The translations under genes were made by a program, and so were the position numbers. From NCBI GenBank assembly GCA_034096865.1, contig JAWQFJ010009607.1, positions 10,001 through 74,000 of the forward strand: a stretch of 64,000 nt of DNA, given 5' to 3'. Shown here one piece after another: positions 10,828 through 20,758 of the stretch; within the stretch, counting starts at the first letter, position 1; every line of letters begins with the position of its first letter. Source of the stretch: Theodoxus fluviatilis. Its lineage: Eukaryota; Mollusca; Gastropoda; Cycloneritida; Neritidae. The notes beneath the pieces were generated by a model. It made no database searches. It saw only the letters and a list, made by a program, of their open reading frames with translations, and was not told the DNA's origin.

Positions 10828-11810
10828 AGTCTCAGAAGCCGACATGCAACGAAACGTTAACCTGTTCTCCAGCGCCTGCACAAACTTTGGTCTGACGATC
10901 AGTACAAAGAAGACTGAAGTCCTCCATCAGCCCGCGCCTGGAAAGCCCTACGTTGAGCCCAACATCACTGTCAACGGCCAGAGACTAAACACAGTGAACC
11001 GTTTTACATACCTAGGCAGCACACTGTCTCAGAATGTTACCATCGATGACGAAGTGAACATTAGAATTGCCAAAGCCAGCTCCACTTTTGGCAGGTTATA
11101 TTCAAATGTCTGGAACAGAAGAGGCATTACCATTCAGACCAAGCTGAAAGTATACAGGGCAGTGGTGCTCCCCACACTGCTATATGCATGTGAAACATGG
11201 ACTGTCTATCAACGCCATGCTAGAAAACTGAACCACTTTCACACAACAAGCCTCAGGAAGATCCTCGGCATAAAGTGGCAGGACAAAATTCCAGACACAG
11301 TGGTACTGACCAAAGCAGGTCTCCCCAGCATCTTCACCCTCCTGATGCAGTCACAGCTTCGCTGGGCAGGGCACGTAGTCCGGATGCCAGACGAGAGACT
11401 GCCAAAGAGACTCTTCTATGGCGAGCTCCAGCATGGCCAGCGGTCCCACGGTGGGCAAAAGAAGCGCTTCAAAGACACCCTGAAAGCTTCACTGAAAGCT
11501 TTTGCCATCAATCCAGACACGTGGGAACGAGCTGCAATGGACGGATCCGCCTGGCGCTCTTCCATCCACCAAGGTGCCAAGACATGCGAGGCAAATAGCA
11601 TCACCGCCGCAGAAAAGAAGAGACAAGCCCAAAAGGCCCGTGCTGTCAACCCTCCTGGAGACATCCCACTTGTCCCATGTCTCTTCTGTTCCCGAACCTT
11701 CCGTGCCAGGATCGGCCTCGTTAGCCATCTGCGCACACACAGACAGAGTCAGTCCCAGCAACCTCCCGAATGACTAGAGTGGTCCTCGTCGACTCGATGG
11801 ATGAACAACA
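10828..11810 (+). mobile_element. Nested, 5'-truncated LINE with 7 bp target duplication
   Basis: ACATTCT occurs at 10821-10827 and again at 11811-11817. Between them lies 983 bp of a different LINE, starting mid-ORF and ending ...GATGGATGAACAACA. Removing the insert and one duplication restores the surrounding LINE A frame across the conserved IDHLYTF/YAMI junction. This is the classical signature of target-primed reverse transcription. Confidence 0.88.
10844..11773 (+). CDS. LINE ORF2 C-terminal region with terminal C2H2 finger (partial)
   Basis: The 309-codon frame covers the post-RT part of a non-LTR retrotransposon polyprotein. Residues near 14-60 match the region just after the RT catalytic loop (LTISTKKTEV, RFTYLGSTLS). 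It continues with YACETWTVYQRHARKLNHFH, LRKILGIKWQDKIP and LRWAGHVVRMPDERLPKR, a widespread pattern in invertebrate LINEs. It ends with a C2H2-like finger, CLFCSRTF followed by HLRTH. The RT catalytic core is missing through 5' truncation, so the peptide is non-functional for retrotransposition. The frame is otherwise open to its stop, implying a fairly recent insertion. I did not assign the clade. Confidence 0.8.
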   Translation: MQRNVNLFSSACTNFGLTISTKKTEVLHQPAPGKPYVEPNITVNGQRLNTVNRFTYLGSTLSQNVTIDDEVNIRIAKASSTFGRLYSNVWNRRGITIQTKLKVYRAVVLPTLLYACETWTVYQRHARKLNHFHTTSLRKILGIKWQDKIPDTVVLTKAGLPSIFTLLMQSQLRWAGHVVRMPDERLPKRLFYGELQHGQRSHGGQKKRFKDTLKASLKAFAINPDTWERAAMDGSAWRSSIHQGAKTCEANSITAAEKKRQAQKARAVNPPGDIPLVPCLFCSRTFRARIGLVSHLRTHRQSQSQQPPE

Positions 11811-11822
11811 ACATTCTATGCA

Positions 11823-12317
11823 ATGATACTTAGACATGTATATGGAGATTGTCGAGGAAAGCTTTACACAGCTTTCGTGGACTTTGAGAAGGCTTTCGAT
11901 CCGGTAGACAGACAGCAGCTATGGAAAGCCCTGAAAGATGTAGGGCTCTCAACAAAATTTATTGGAATGACTAAAGCTGTGTATGCACAGGTGGAATCCT
12001 GTGTCAGATGGAGCAACGTCATATCCGAATTCTTCGGATGCCCCGTTGGCGTGAAGCAGGGAGCCAAAGAGTCCCCAATAATATTCTCCCTATTTATGAA
12101 CAAAGTAGCCGACTACATCCGAACAAATGGCAAACACGGTATCCAACTTTTGCCTACTAGAGAAGAAATGTTCACAGATGATGTTATCCTCCTCTCCACA
12201 ACCCCGATCGGTCTACAGAAACAGCTTGACAACCTTGGCTTCATAGCCAAATCACTAAATTTAAAGGTGAATACTGAGAAAACAAAAATTATGGTATTCA
12301 TGAAGGGGGATACCTAG
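11823..12317 (+). pseudogene. LINE A reverse transcriptase, catalytic part
   Basis: Resumes the RT after the nested insertion. Motif A is FVDFEKAFDPVDR, motif B GVKQGAKESPIIFSLF, and motif C reads FTDDVILLS instead of the usual F/YADD: alanine is replaced but both aspartates are kept. A C-terminal NTEKTKIMVF segment follows. The frame stops at 12317, and the next frame (12353) continues the protein after a short gap. Confidence 0.82.
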
Positions 12318-12352
12318 CAGAAAACAAGAAGTGTTTTCTTGACAATATACAT

Positions 12353-13300
12353 TTGGAGGTTGTGAACAAGTATAAATATCAAGGTGTCACATTCTCAACC
12401 AGATTATCGATGAGAGTCTCTGTAGATGACTTGGCCACAAAGGGTAAACAAAAAGTCGTCCATATACTAAAGACAATGTGGAGCTTGCGCTCTATCGATA
12501 CGAATGTATATTTCAAACTGATTGATTCACAAGTTCAGCCCACACTACTCTATGGGGCAGAAATATGGGGATTGGGAAATGTCGATGGAATTGAAAAAGT
12601 TCATACATTTGCATGTAAAAAGATCATTGGACAGGACTTCCGAACACCTAATCAATTGGTTTGCGGAGACCTTGGCAGGTATCCCATGTCTGTCATGAGC
12701 ATTGTGAGAGCAGTCAAGTACTGGCCTAGATTGTCTAAAATGAACATAAGCAGGCTCCCAAAACAAGCATTTGTAATGCTTAACAACTCCAACATTGCAT
12801 ACAAGATGAATTGGGCACGGCTCATTGAAAACTGTCTCTATAGATTCGGTTTTGGTTATGTATGGCTGAACGGTGGAGCTGGTAACGAAACACGTTTTTT
12901 AAAAACAATTCAAGCAGAGGCTGAAAAATTGCCATCACCAATCATGGCATTAAAATGTACAGAAAGCGTAAGATTTCACTGGTATTTGTCATTCAAAAAA
13001 CATTTTGGACTAGAGAAATATTTGTCTAGCTTGACCATTAGAAAATTTCGCGATGCATTTGTACGATTCCGTTTCGGTATCAACGATCTCAAGGTGAACA
13101 GACGGTACACCAACTTTCAGAATCCCGAAGTACGATGCACCCACTGCATGTGCATCGAGGACGAAAAGCACTTTTTGTTGAGTTGCCCCTTGTATGAAGA
13201 TATAAGAAAAAATATCTACATAGACACATTAATAAAAGTAACCAAACAACATATGTCCATTTACTGCAAGGTGTCAATCAAAAAAGGACGAGGGACGTAG
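12353..13300 (+). pseudogene. LINE A ORF2 C-terminal domain with CCHC-type finger
   Basis: The 315-codon frame continues ORF2 (YKYQGVTFSTRLS, LLYGAEIWGL) and carries a zinc-knuckle-like motif near residue 270: CTHCMCIEDEKHFLLSCP. The equivalent in copy II is CPFCNDNTEDEMHLLLVCP. The last codons drift out of frame relative to copy II. It is followed by about 150 bp of 3' UTR and an AATAAA signal at 13445. Confidence 0.78.
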
Positions 13301-13470
13301 CTATGTTTATTTACTACTCTCTCAAACATAGAGAAAGGTTCATGTTAGACATGGGTCCATCAACCGTGGTAGTCGACTAATTGTCCATACCGCAAAACCG
13401 TTTAGTGTAACCTAATATTTCTGTGACGGGCAGCCGGCCTGAACAATAAAGTGTCAAAGTATCAAAGTGT

Positions 13471-13561
13471 CCCTCCCTCTCTCTGCCGCTGTCTCTTTCG
13501 CTTTCTGTTGCTGTCTCTTTCTCTTTCTCTGTCGCTGTCTCTTTCTCTCTGTCCCTATCTA

Positions 13562-13650
<89 letters not shown>

Positions 13651-13668
13651 GTTGCTCTCTCTCTGTCT

Positions 13669-13760
<92 letters not shown>

Positions 13761-13807
13761 CCCCCCCCCTCTCTCTCTCTCTCTCGCTCGCTCTCTGTCT
13801 GTCTGTT

Positions 13808-13848
<41 letters not shown>

Positions 13849-13871
13849 GTCTGTCTGTCTGTCTGCCTGTG

Positions 13872-13910
<39 letters not shown>

Positions 13911-13991
13911 TTCTGTCTCTCTCTGTCTGTCTGTCTGTCTGTCTCCCTCCTTCTCTCTTGGTCTCTCTCTCTCTGTCTGTCTCTCTCTCGC
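13471..13991 (+). repeat. (TC)n / (TGTC)n microsatellite downstream of LINE A copy I
   Basis: Alternating pure TC and GTCT tetranucleotide arrays, including one ~80 bp GTCT run from 13556. All long frames here (218, 176, 153 and 148 codons) are low complexity and not genes. Confidence 0.9.
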
Positions 13992-14119
13992 ACATGATCA
14001 TAAATGTGCATCGCGCGCAAGCTGAGGCGTTTTCAAGTCACTTTCATTCATGGTCTCGTAAGAACCTGAATATTCTTACTCCTTCAGCACACACAGTTTA
14101 TAAATAAACCTTCCAGCAT

Positions 14120-14464
14120 TTACAATCTTTTAATGCCTGTTCCTGAGATAAAATTGTTAATAAGAGCTCTTGCATTGTGGTTTGAAACTGATTCACTCAT
14201 AGGCATTGGAACTGCAGGATTATCATTTTTTCTTGTTGCTTTTTTAATCCTGTTAACAATACCCTCAACGGCCTTGCTGCCAATCTGTTTAGCTTGTGTT
14301 TGTGCAATGCTCTTCGCCGTTTCAGAAGCAAACTGCTTTGCAAAAGGCAGCTTCTCAGTGAGTATCTTTGATCCAGAAGAGAAAGCCTTTTTGGCAAGAT
14401 TGAAAATATGACCCAGGATTTGGCCTCCAACAACTTTCTGTTTGAAATAATAATTACACCTCAT
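14120..14464 (-). CDS. Small basic virion-like protein (remnant)
   Basis: The 114-codon frame is rich in Lys, Ala and Ser. It has an amphipathic stretch (KKAFSSGSKILTEKLPFAKQ), a basic patch (NRIKKATRKN) and a C-terminus ending NNFISGTGIKRL. Short basic proteins of this build are common beside capsid genes in Polinton-like elements, by analogy with adenoviral minor core proteins. Assignment is by architecture and neighbourhood, not a recognised domain. The upstream gene ends only a few bases before it on the same strand, implying an operon-like viral layout. It could also be an unrelated selfish-element protein. Confidence 0.4.
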   Translation of the reverse strand: MRCNYYFKQKVVGGQILGHIFNLAKKAFSSGSKILTEKLPFAKQFASETAKSIAQTQAKQIGSKAVEGIVNRIKKATRKNDNPAVPMPMSESVSNHNARALINNFISGTGIKRL

Positions 14465-14471
14465 CTTATAT

Positions 14472-15189
14472 CATAAGTTAGATTTCCTTTAAAGACAAAA
14501 AAGGATCCCTATTTCACCTCTAAAGTCTACAAGATTTCCTGATTGATCAGTGATTCTTATCGTGATAGCTGAAATGAGGTTACTTTGATTAATAGGTAGG
14601 TAGATGGTTGGTTGGGAGAAATGTGAAGCAATGTTCCTGGAGAACGGTTAGGAGCAAATGCATACAACACATCTGAAGAGGTCCCATTGATGTAGGATCC
14701 ACTGACCAGTGAACACCTGATTAACAAGCTGTTAATTGTGGTTATGTTTACTGCTCTGTCCCCATCTCCAGATTCTCTAACAAATCTGCTGTCAAATCAT
14801 AAAATTTCTCATAGTGTGTTGCTTCCTGTGAAATCAATTATAAAACCAGGCTGCAGAGTTACTTTTGTTTGTAAAGTGTTATAATTTGGTTCAGTTGTAA
14901 TGCCTTCATTTCCCCTAATCCTTTTCATTCCTTTTCGTATTTCTTTATCTATGTCTGGAATGCTGTATGCACCGGGTGGTATAATAATTGTTAAAACCTA
15001 GCCATTTTTTATATATGTAAATTGGTTATTTTGTTCTGTCACGTTGAACCATGAATAACAGATATCAGCACTGATTAGAGCTATCTTGTATTGCTTGCTT
15101 GGGTCTAGAACAATGTTTTCTCTGAAGTAAGTGGTAAAGTTTTGGCATTGCTGCCCAGAACTATCTAAGAATAGGATCGTTTCAAACAT
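14472..15189 (-). pseudogene. Capsid-like protein 2 (frameshifted)
   Basis: The N-terminal 63 residues are open (14998-15189; motif YKIALISADICYSWFNV near residues 34-50). Similar coding then continues in shifted frames down to about 14472, with an IIIPPGAYSIPDI segment, an INSLLI segment and a DQSGNLVDFRGEI segment near the end. The pattern, and its resemblance to the next gene upstream, suggests a single-domain beta-rich structural protein, perhaps a minor capsid or penton-type protein. At least two frameshifts and a stop make it inactive. Confidence 0.42.
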
Positions 15190-15224
15190 CTTTATACTTA
15201 GTACAAATACATTTTACAACGTAG

Positions 15225-15970
15225 TTAGTACATTTTATAAACGTAATGATTTTTTTTCTCTAATTTTGAATACATAAAAACATCATTCCACAACATAATT
15301 GGTTTATCAGATTCATCAATAATCCACAACCTTATTTTGTCTGTTTGAAGAGGTGTGTATCTTACAAATGAGGGGCTTGCTTCTATTAGTTTTCCAAATG
15401 AGCTGAATGAAGGCACAGATGAGTAAATGACTCCCCCATTAGAAGAATGAATTTTAACCAATGGGTCAGACATTTTTTACCATAAGCATGGTCATAGATT
15501 CTTTGCATTTTAAAGCCAAGAAAGTTCCCCACACTTTCATGATGTTCAAACACCACAGCATAACCACAATGAACAACCACTTTAACTCTTTGGTTAACTA
15601 AACTTATTTCTATGTTATCTGGATTGTCTCCATTGTTCTTAATTTTTTTCCTTTATTGTGTGGTTTAGTTCAGGTATTGTGTACTTTCCACAAGGTATTC
15701 TAAAGGATTTGTAAATAGCAGAATAGACAATGTAATCAAATTGGTTGTTATGATAGCTTACATTATGCCAAGTGTTAGGGATAAAAGTCTTTACTAGTCC
15801 AATTTCATACCGTTTAGGACCTTCAAGTCAATGGTAAATTCATATGCACAACATATAGGTGCTGCAGCACTGCTCAAAACAACCTTTTCATACATGTATA
15901 TTTCATACAAATAAAATATTGGCTTATATATGTGTGTATTTTTCATAAGTGGTTTTATATTCCTCTTTGC
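15225..15970 (-). pseudogene. Capsid-like protein 1 (frameshifted paralogue)
   Basis: Fragments in several frames share the layout of the neighbouring gene: a YEIGLVKTFIPNTWHNVS-like block near 15760-15800, an IPCGKYTIPEL block near 15690, an ESVGNFLGF block near 15530 and a final RLWIIDESDKPIMLW segment (15225-15473). The parallel order of motifs shows that this and 14472-15189 are tandem paralogues. Function is inferred only from that pattern. The intact portion is 82 codons, and a frameshift at about 15475 separates it from the upstream part. Confidence 0.4.
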
Positions 15971-16017
15971 TGATAATGTTACTGTTTAACAGCTTTGTGA
16001 GGATATCTACAATCTCA

Positions 16018-16590
16018 TTAGTAACATGCTTGGATTTGTTTCCTGCTTCTACACTTCCATACAGTCAGTCTATTTGCTAAGTTCTCTGGTGTACAACCCT
16101 TAACAACTTTTGTAAACTTTAAGGATCTTTGGTTTATGGGCAAACCAGACAGCTCAACCAACTTTTTAAAGGTTGTAAGGGCTGCTGGGCTGTACTGCTT
16201 CTTAGAGTTAAAGCTTTTATGAAGCAGTACCATGAAATCACAGTCAACTGGATTACCGAGTACCTTTTTACCATTTTTAGATGCAATTAGCTTCAGTTGA
16301 GATAGCTGTATTGGGTCAATCTTAAGATTTCCAAACATGAAGTCTTTTGTTAACTTGTATCGATGCCTTGGCAGACCAGTTCCAAACATTTCCTTTGAAA
16401 AAGTCTTAGGTTTACGCTTTGGCTTTTTAATGACTGCATATTCATTAATGAGACCCCGAATTCTTCTTCTATATGTGTGCAGATTAGTGAGGTTATACTG
16501 AATCTCTTCCTTTTCTTGCCGAGATTTTTTTCTTTTTCCCCCCTTTTTTACTCCTCCATTTTTTAATAAGATTCACAGATTCATTGTTTA
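16018..16590 (-). pseudogene. Basic protein of the viral-type block
   Basis: An open frame from 16389 to 16018 (123 codons) begins MFGTGLPRHRYKLTKDFMFG, followed by LKIDPIQLSQLKL and LTTFKKLVELSGLPINQ. Just upstream is a lysine/arginine-rich stretch (about 16400-16590) in another frame. I do not recognise a defined domain. Position and composition suggest part of the same structural gene set as 14120-15970. Confidence 0.35.
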
Positions 16591-16659
16591 AATTTAAAAA
16601 GTGAACAGTTGGCTAATTAGAGGTGAGGTGGCACCTCTAACTGTATCCCTCTCTGTTGC

Positions 16660-16675
16660 CCTCTCTGTGTTGCTG

Positions 16676-16708
<33 letters not shown>

Positions 16709-16866
16709 TTCTCTCTTTCTCTCTCTTTCTCTCTCTCTTTCTCTCTCTGTCTCTCTCTGTCTGTCTCTTTCTCTCTCTCTGTTTTTCTCTCTCTCTATGT
16801 CTCTCTCTCTCTCTGTTGCTCTCTCTCTCTCTCTCTTTCTATGTCACTCTGTCTCTCTCTCTGTTG

Positions 16867-16898
<32 letters not shown>

Positions 16899-16917
16899 GT
16901 CTCTTGCTCTCTCTCTA
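16660..16917 (+). repeat. (TC)n microsatellite upstream of LINE A copy III
   Basis: About 260 bp of TC repeats with TTTC and TGTC interruptions, ending CTCTCTCTAG at the probable 5' end of a family A LINE. Just before it, AGAGGTG...CACCTCT at about 16619-16640 forms a short hairpin. Confidence 0.88.
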
Positions 16918-17812
16918 GAGCATGTCGACTGAGTGGACGTGTTGCACATCACTCTGACAAGTTTGTGTCATTTCGTTTTTTTCTCAAGCGGAAAGTGTAT
17001 AAGTGTCGCCACTACTGTTTGCTACTTCGCAAGGAACAGAAATACTTGAGTTGTATTGAATTTTGATGTGTTTTGAAGTAGATATTGAATTTTGATTCCT
17101 TCGTACCGTGGGTAGTGGACAGTAGTTATCCGCCACTGTGTTTTTTATACAGCCAAGATGCCTGCAGACTAGTCGTTGACATGAATTGAGGATGAAAATC
17201 ATCGTTGTCGAGCAGTGAAAACAATATGTGAGTGACGCTCAGTTGTACCCTTGTTATTTGACACTATAGTTGAAGGTTTATTTCCATTTGTTGTGAAATT
17301 ATTTGCAAGCGACGCGGATCGTTACACAAAACTTCGACCGATTTGATTTGTCATCAATTTTCTGCAAAGCAGTAAATGGGAAAGTGTTTTTGTATGAGTC
17401 TACTTTTAACAGAAACAAAATATCGTGACTGGAAGTAGTTTTGCCAAGTCTGTGATCAATTAGGAATGTGCATTATTGTCTTTGAGGTGAAATTTCTCCT
17501 TCATATTGCTTCACTGCAGTCGTAGTCTGTGCTGCATGTGCAGCACGAGCGACAGACGACAAACTCACGCAGTGACTAGAAACTGAGATTGGCTCATCAC
17601 CCTGTTAATTGACAATGGGTTTTGATATCTCCGTGCAACGTGAGCGTATTGGCGTGTTCTACACAAAGATGCATGCGTGCTAAAAGAAAAAGTGAGACAA
17701 TGGAGCCACAGTGTCAGCTGGAAACCTCCATGCGTCCCATGCAGTGTGCATGGAGATTGCCCGTCTGGCGAAATGCGGTTTCCGTTAAAGGTCGCACGGT
17801 TCGGACTTTTGG

Positions 17813-19576
17813 TTGAACATCTCTAAGCCTCGTGAAACATCCGACAATCTACATGATATTTCCGACCGCATCCTCCTGGGAGGAAATGTGGAAAGGAACC
17901 CGGGTCCGCACTCTGTCTCCCAGATGGAACATATTGAAACAACCACCCATCGAGATCTCAGCAAAGAACTGAAAACTATCCAAGAGATGATGGTGAATAT
18001 GAACACAGGAATGAAGAGAAGGATGAACGACATTGCAACCACCTTTCATGAACGCTTTGAAGGCACGCAGAAGGAACTGATGGGCACGCAGAAGCACCTG
18101 CAGTGACTCGGAGGCCAACAGAAAATCATGAAGAACTCTGTCTAAGAAATTGATAAACGATGCCAGGATGTCTACTAGCATCTGACAGAGTGAAACAAAA
18201 GTCTGCATTCCGATCAAGTAGCCATCAAAGAATGTATCGACAACAACTGCCATGGACTGAGCAACGAGTTGGCCACTGCTATGAATCAAAGAGAACGGCT
18301 TGACCTGGACTCTAGACGAAACAATGTCCGTTTAATTGGAGTGCCCGAGGAGAAATAGGAAAGCTATTGGGATGCCTCCGAACAGTGCTCCACCTTCTTG
18401 CAAATGCCGTGCCAGATACTGACTGGACTAAAAGGGACATTGTCAGCGTTCCAAGACTGGGGGGTCAAGCCTAACCCCCAGGTGAGAAGAGCGCGAACGA
18501 TCTTAATAGAATTTGTTACATGATCAGACAAGCTCAGGCTTCTACAGACTGGCAGAGATTATCTCAGAAGGTAGGACATCAGAATTAGTGGAGACCTCAC
18601 CATGAGGCAAGCCTCAACCTTGCGTGACTATCGACAGCAAGGAAAAAATGCCTACTTCAAAAACAACAAACTGTTCTTCCGGATAGAATCTCGAGAAAGC
18701 CTGAGGCATTACCCTCAGTGTGAAAACATCCGGGCACCTAAGGAACATGGATACCCAGGGCCAGCGAGCAGCCTCATTCATATTAACACCATGGACCAAC
18801 GACATGAATATGCAAAGAGCACCCCCCAGCTCAGTCAGAATGGATGGGCAAATGAAAGGTCACAAATCATCACCAGAAGCCCATCTAGTGCATCGAAGTC
18901 CCACAGCCAACAAATGTACCACGTGGACCCACCTTCAGCTGAGCCTCGTGCCACAAGAGAACTTTCCAGTCATGCCTGCATCTGTGCTCATGAGGACTTC
19001 GTGACTTTAACTTGCCATATTCGCCTGGGCAAGATACATGAGCGGATTATGCAACAGAAGGTATTCCCCCGGCAATGACGCCACAAGTGTGCTCACCACT
19101 CGTGCAGAGGATGCCGCAGAAAGCAACCCCGAGTTGTTGCACCAAGTGAAGCAAAACGCACGTGCAGACCCCCCACTTACTGGCACTTTGCATGTGCCCG
19201 GTGGAAGCGTGCAGAGCACAGCAGTGAGTACAGCACAACCCACACAGCCATGAGAGAAGGTGCTCACAGCGCTCCATGCTGTCAGGAAACAGAGACAAAC
19301 ACTCAAACGGACACGCAAAAGACGGACGATGAAGTTGAGGCAGAAGAGGAAACAAAAAACGAAATCTTCAAGGATGCAAGAACGGACATGTTGCAGACGG
19401 ATTCCTTTGTGAAAGCAAACTCAATCGCCATGGGAGCGGGTGCTGTCGTGGACGGAGAAAGCGCCGAGGATGCTTCGACTAGCAGGGACGCATCTTCCGG
19501 CACTTGGCGAAGCAGGCTAAGAAAGCCTGCTGGAACCACGAGACATGCTTCCAAGGGAGCCTCGACTTCAGCCTGA
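17813..19576 (+). pseudogene. LINE A ORF1 (2A leader, coiled coil, RNA-binding part), broken
   Basis: The first piece (17813-18106) contains GGNVERNPGP, a degenerate 2A-like motif, then a Glu/Lys/Met-rich coiled coil. Out-of-frame pieces follow: NNVRLIGVPEE near 18325, which matches NNVRLFGVQEKE of copy II, then 18602-19078 (RQASTLRDYRQQGKNAYFKN, matching RQAVVLRDLRRQGRVAYYRK) and a disordered, acidic tail (19250-19576). The layout is like L1-type ORF1 proteins, which bind element RNA as coiled-coil trimers. The 17813 start is TTG, so the true start lies elsewhere; an ATG frame at 17699 ends one base out of phase with the 2A frame. Several stops make this a pseudogene. Confidence 0.68.
17873..17908 (+). 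other. Degenerate 2A-like motif in ORF1
   Basis: Encodes LLGGNVERNPGP. The 2A consensus is D-x-E-x-N-P-G-P with ribosome skipping between the last G and P. Here the first Asp is Asn, which would be expected to weaken the reaction. Position near the ORF1 N-terminus matches that in copy II (34609-34644). Confidence 0.7.
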
Positions 19577-20491
19577 CGTTCAGGTATTTATATCGACATT
19601 TCAGACTGTCTCAACTTGCAGTGAGACAGAGTCTCCCACATATGATATTGTTTGCTGGAATATTGAAGGTTTAGCTTCTCGGTTAGGCGAACCAGGATTT
19701 TTGGACTATGTTTCGTCATTCTCCTTTTGTTTCTTAGTTGAATCGGTTACAGCAGATGAATTTGATTTTGGCCCATTTCTTGATAATTTTCGTGTATTCC
19801 ACTCACCAGCTCTGAAGCTGACTAGATGAGGACGACGTTCTGGAGGAGTTGTTGCTCTTGTAAAAAATAAATCTCATCAGGTAACACAAATATCCTGCGA
19901 GTGTGACTTTGTAATAGTGCTGAGAATTACAGATCGTTCATGTCATAAAGTCATAGTGGTGTGTGTCTACATCCCCTAACGGATTCGCAATATTATCTTG
20001 GTAAAGATACAACATGTAATATCATTCTATTGGAAGATACGGTATCATATCCTGACATTGCCATTATAGTATGTGGCGACTTAAACGCGAGAACTGATAG
20101 CTGCTGGAATGTGCACGGAAGGAATGCAGACAAGGATTTGAATGAGCAGGGCCCTGAAGAATCTTTGGAGCATTGTTCATGTCCTCAGTTTGTCCATGAC
20201 AGGAAATCATGTGACCATGTAACCAACGGCTATGGTCGAATTCTATTTGATATACATGTATGTAAATCAAATCATTTATGCATCCTCAAAGGTTGCACAG
20301 ACTACCCTAGAGAGGAAAATTTCACATTTATATCCCAACAAGGTAACAGCGTAGTTGACTACTGCCTTCGTGCTGCTGGTCGTCCTGATTTCAATATAAC
20401 TCTCAAAGTATCTGATCAAATTTCCCCCAGCCATATGCCATTAGAAATAGGTATAGGTCTAAAACGCGAAAGTGTCCAGATGAGTAAATAA
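19545..20491 (+). pseudogene. LINE A APE-type endonuclease, broken
   Basis: Two frames (19545-19829 and 19961-20491) cover the endonuclease at the start of ORF2. DIVCWNIEGL carries the N-terminal Asn of the fold, followed by an SGGVVALVKN segment after a stop at 19827. The second frame has the VCGDLNART catalytic motif near residues 36-45, NSVVDYCL, and SPSHMPLEI at the place of the C-terminal SDH motif. APE endonucleases nick the target to prime reverse transcription. One stop and one frameshift disable it. It overlaps the end of ORF1 by about 30 bp in another frame. Confidence 0.78.
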
Positions 20492-20668
20492 TGGAAAACA
20501 ATAAGTCGAGTCATTTGGGATAGAGAAAGGGAAGAAGAGCTATAAAAAATACCTGCAAGAACCCTCATTTAAAGAAAATATAATGCAAGCCTTGCATACT
20601 CTCAGTGACTCCATTGAGGATTATCTGAAACTTGAAACTGATATCAACTAAGGAGTGGACATTCACTC

Positions 20669-20698
20669 ATGTATGTATGTATGTATGTATGTATGTAT
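20669..20698 (+). repeat. (ATGT)n tail of the L2-type element
   Basis: Seven tetranucleotide units at the 3' end of the minus-strand L2 element, consistent with a templated microsatellite tail. Confidence 0.85.
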
Positions 20699-20758
20699 TT
20701 TGGCTCTTATATAGCGCCAATCTCACACCCAAAGGCATGCTCAAGGCGCTCAACACGT

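Larger units (their letters stand above)
9864..13470 (+). mobile_element. LINE family A, copy I (5'-truncated, interrupted)
   Basis: This is the 3' part of a non-LTR retrotransposon: linker, reverse transcriptase, C-terminal zinc finger and 3' UTR ending in AATAAAGTGTCAAAGTATCA. It is broken by stops and frameshifts and interrupted at 10828-11810 by a second LINE. Its 3' tail closely resembles the tail of copy II at 29503 on the opposite strand (AATAAAGTTTCAAAAGTCAA). (TC)n arrays adjoin both ends, in the element's sense orientation. The encoded segments align with those of copy II in order, which fixes the family assignment. Confidence 0.85.
14100..16600 (-). mobile_element. Decayed viral-type gene block (Polinton/adintovirus-like)
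   Basis: Four or five minus-strand gene remnants lie head to tail: a small basic protein (16018-16590), two related single-domain proteins (15225-15970 and 14472-15189) and a short basic protein ending GTGIKRL (14120-14464). AT-rich composition and gene style differ from the neighbours. Tandem, related capsid-like proteins plus short basic proteins with a conserved C-terminal hydrophobic patch are what I associate with structural genes of Polinton-like elements and related invertebrate DNA viruses. No polymerase, integrase, packaging ATPase or terminal repeats are in the block. Stops and frameshifts show that it is old. Both sides are bounded by (TC)n arrays. Confidence 0.5.
16919..20668 (+). 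mobile_element. LINE family A, copy III (5' part)
   Basis: This covers the presumed 5' UTR (16919 to about 17800), ORF1 with a 2A-like motif, and the endonuclease of ORF2. It stops at about 20668, where the (ATGT)n tail and 3' end of an opposite-strand L2 element begin. The RT part is not found beyond that element. The order of segments agrees with copy II (29503-35578). Multiple stops and frameshifts make it inactive. The 5' end directly follows a (TC)n array. Confidence 0.78.

Noticed and set aside
11416..11777. Overlapping frames of 90-107 codons on both strands
   Set aside because: Shadows of the nested LINE ORF2 frame at 10844-11773.
13556..13640. CRISPR-like array
   Set aside because: Uniform tetranucleotide repeats without unique spacers; a microsatellite in a eukaryotic genome.
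13451..14107. 218-codon Ser/Leu/Cys/Val frame
   Set aside because: Translation of (TC)n/(TGTC)n; not a gene.
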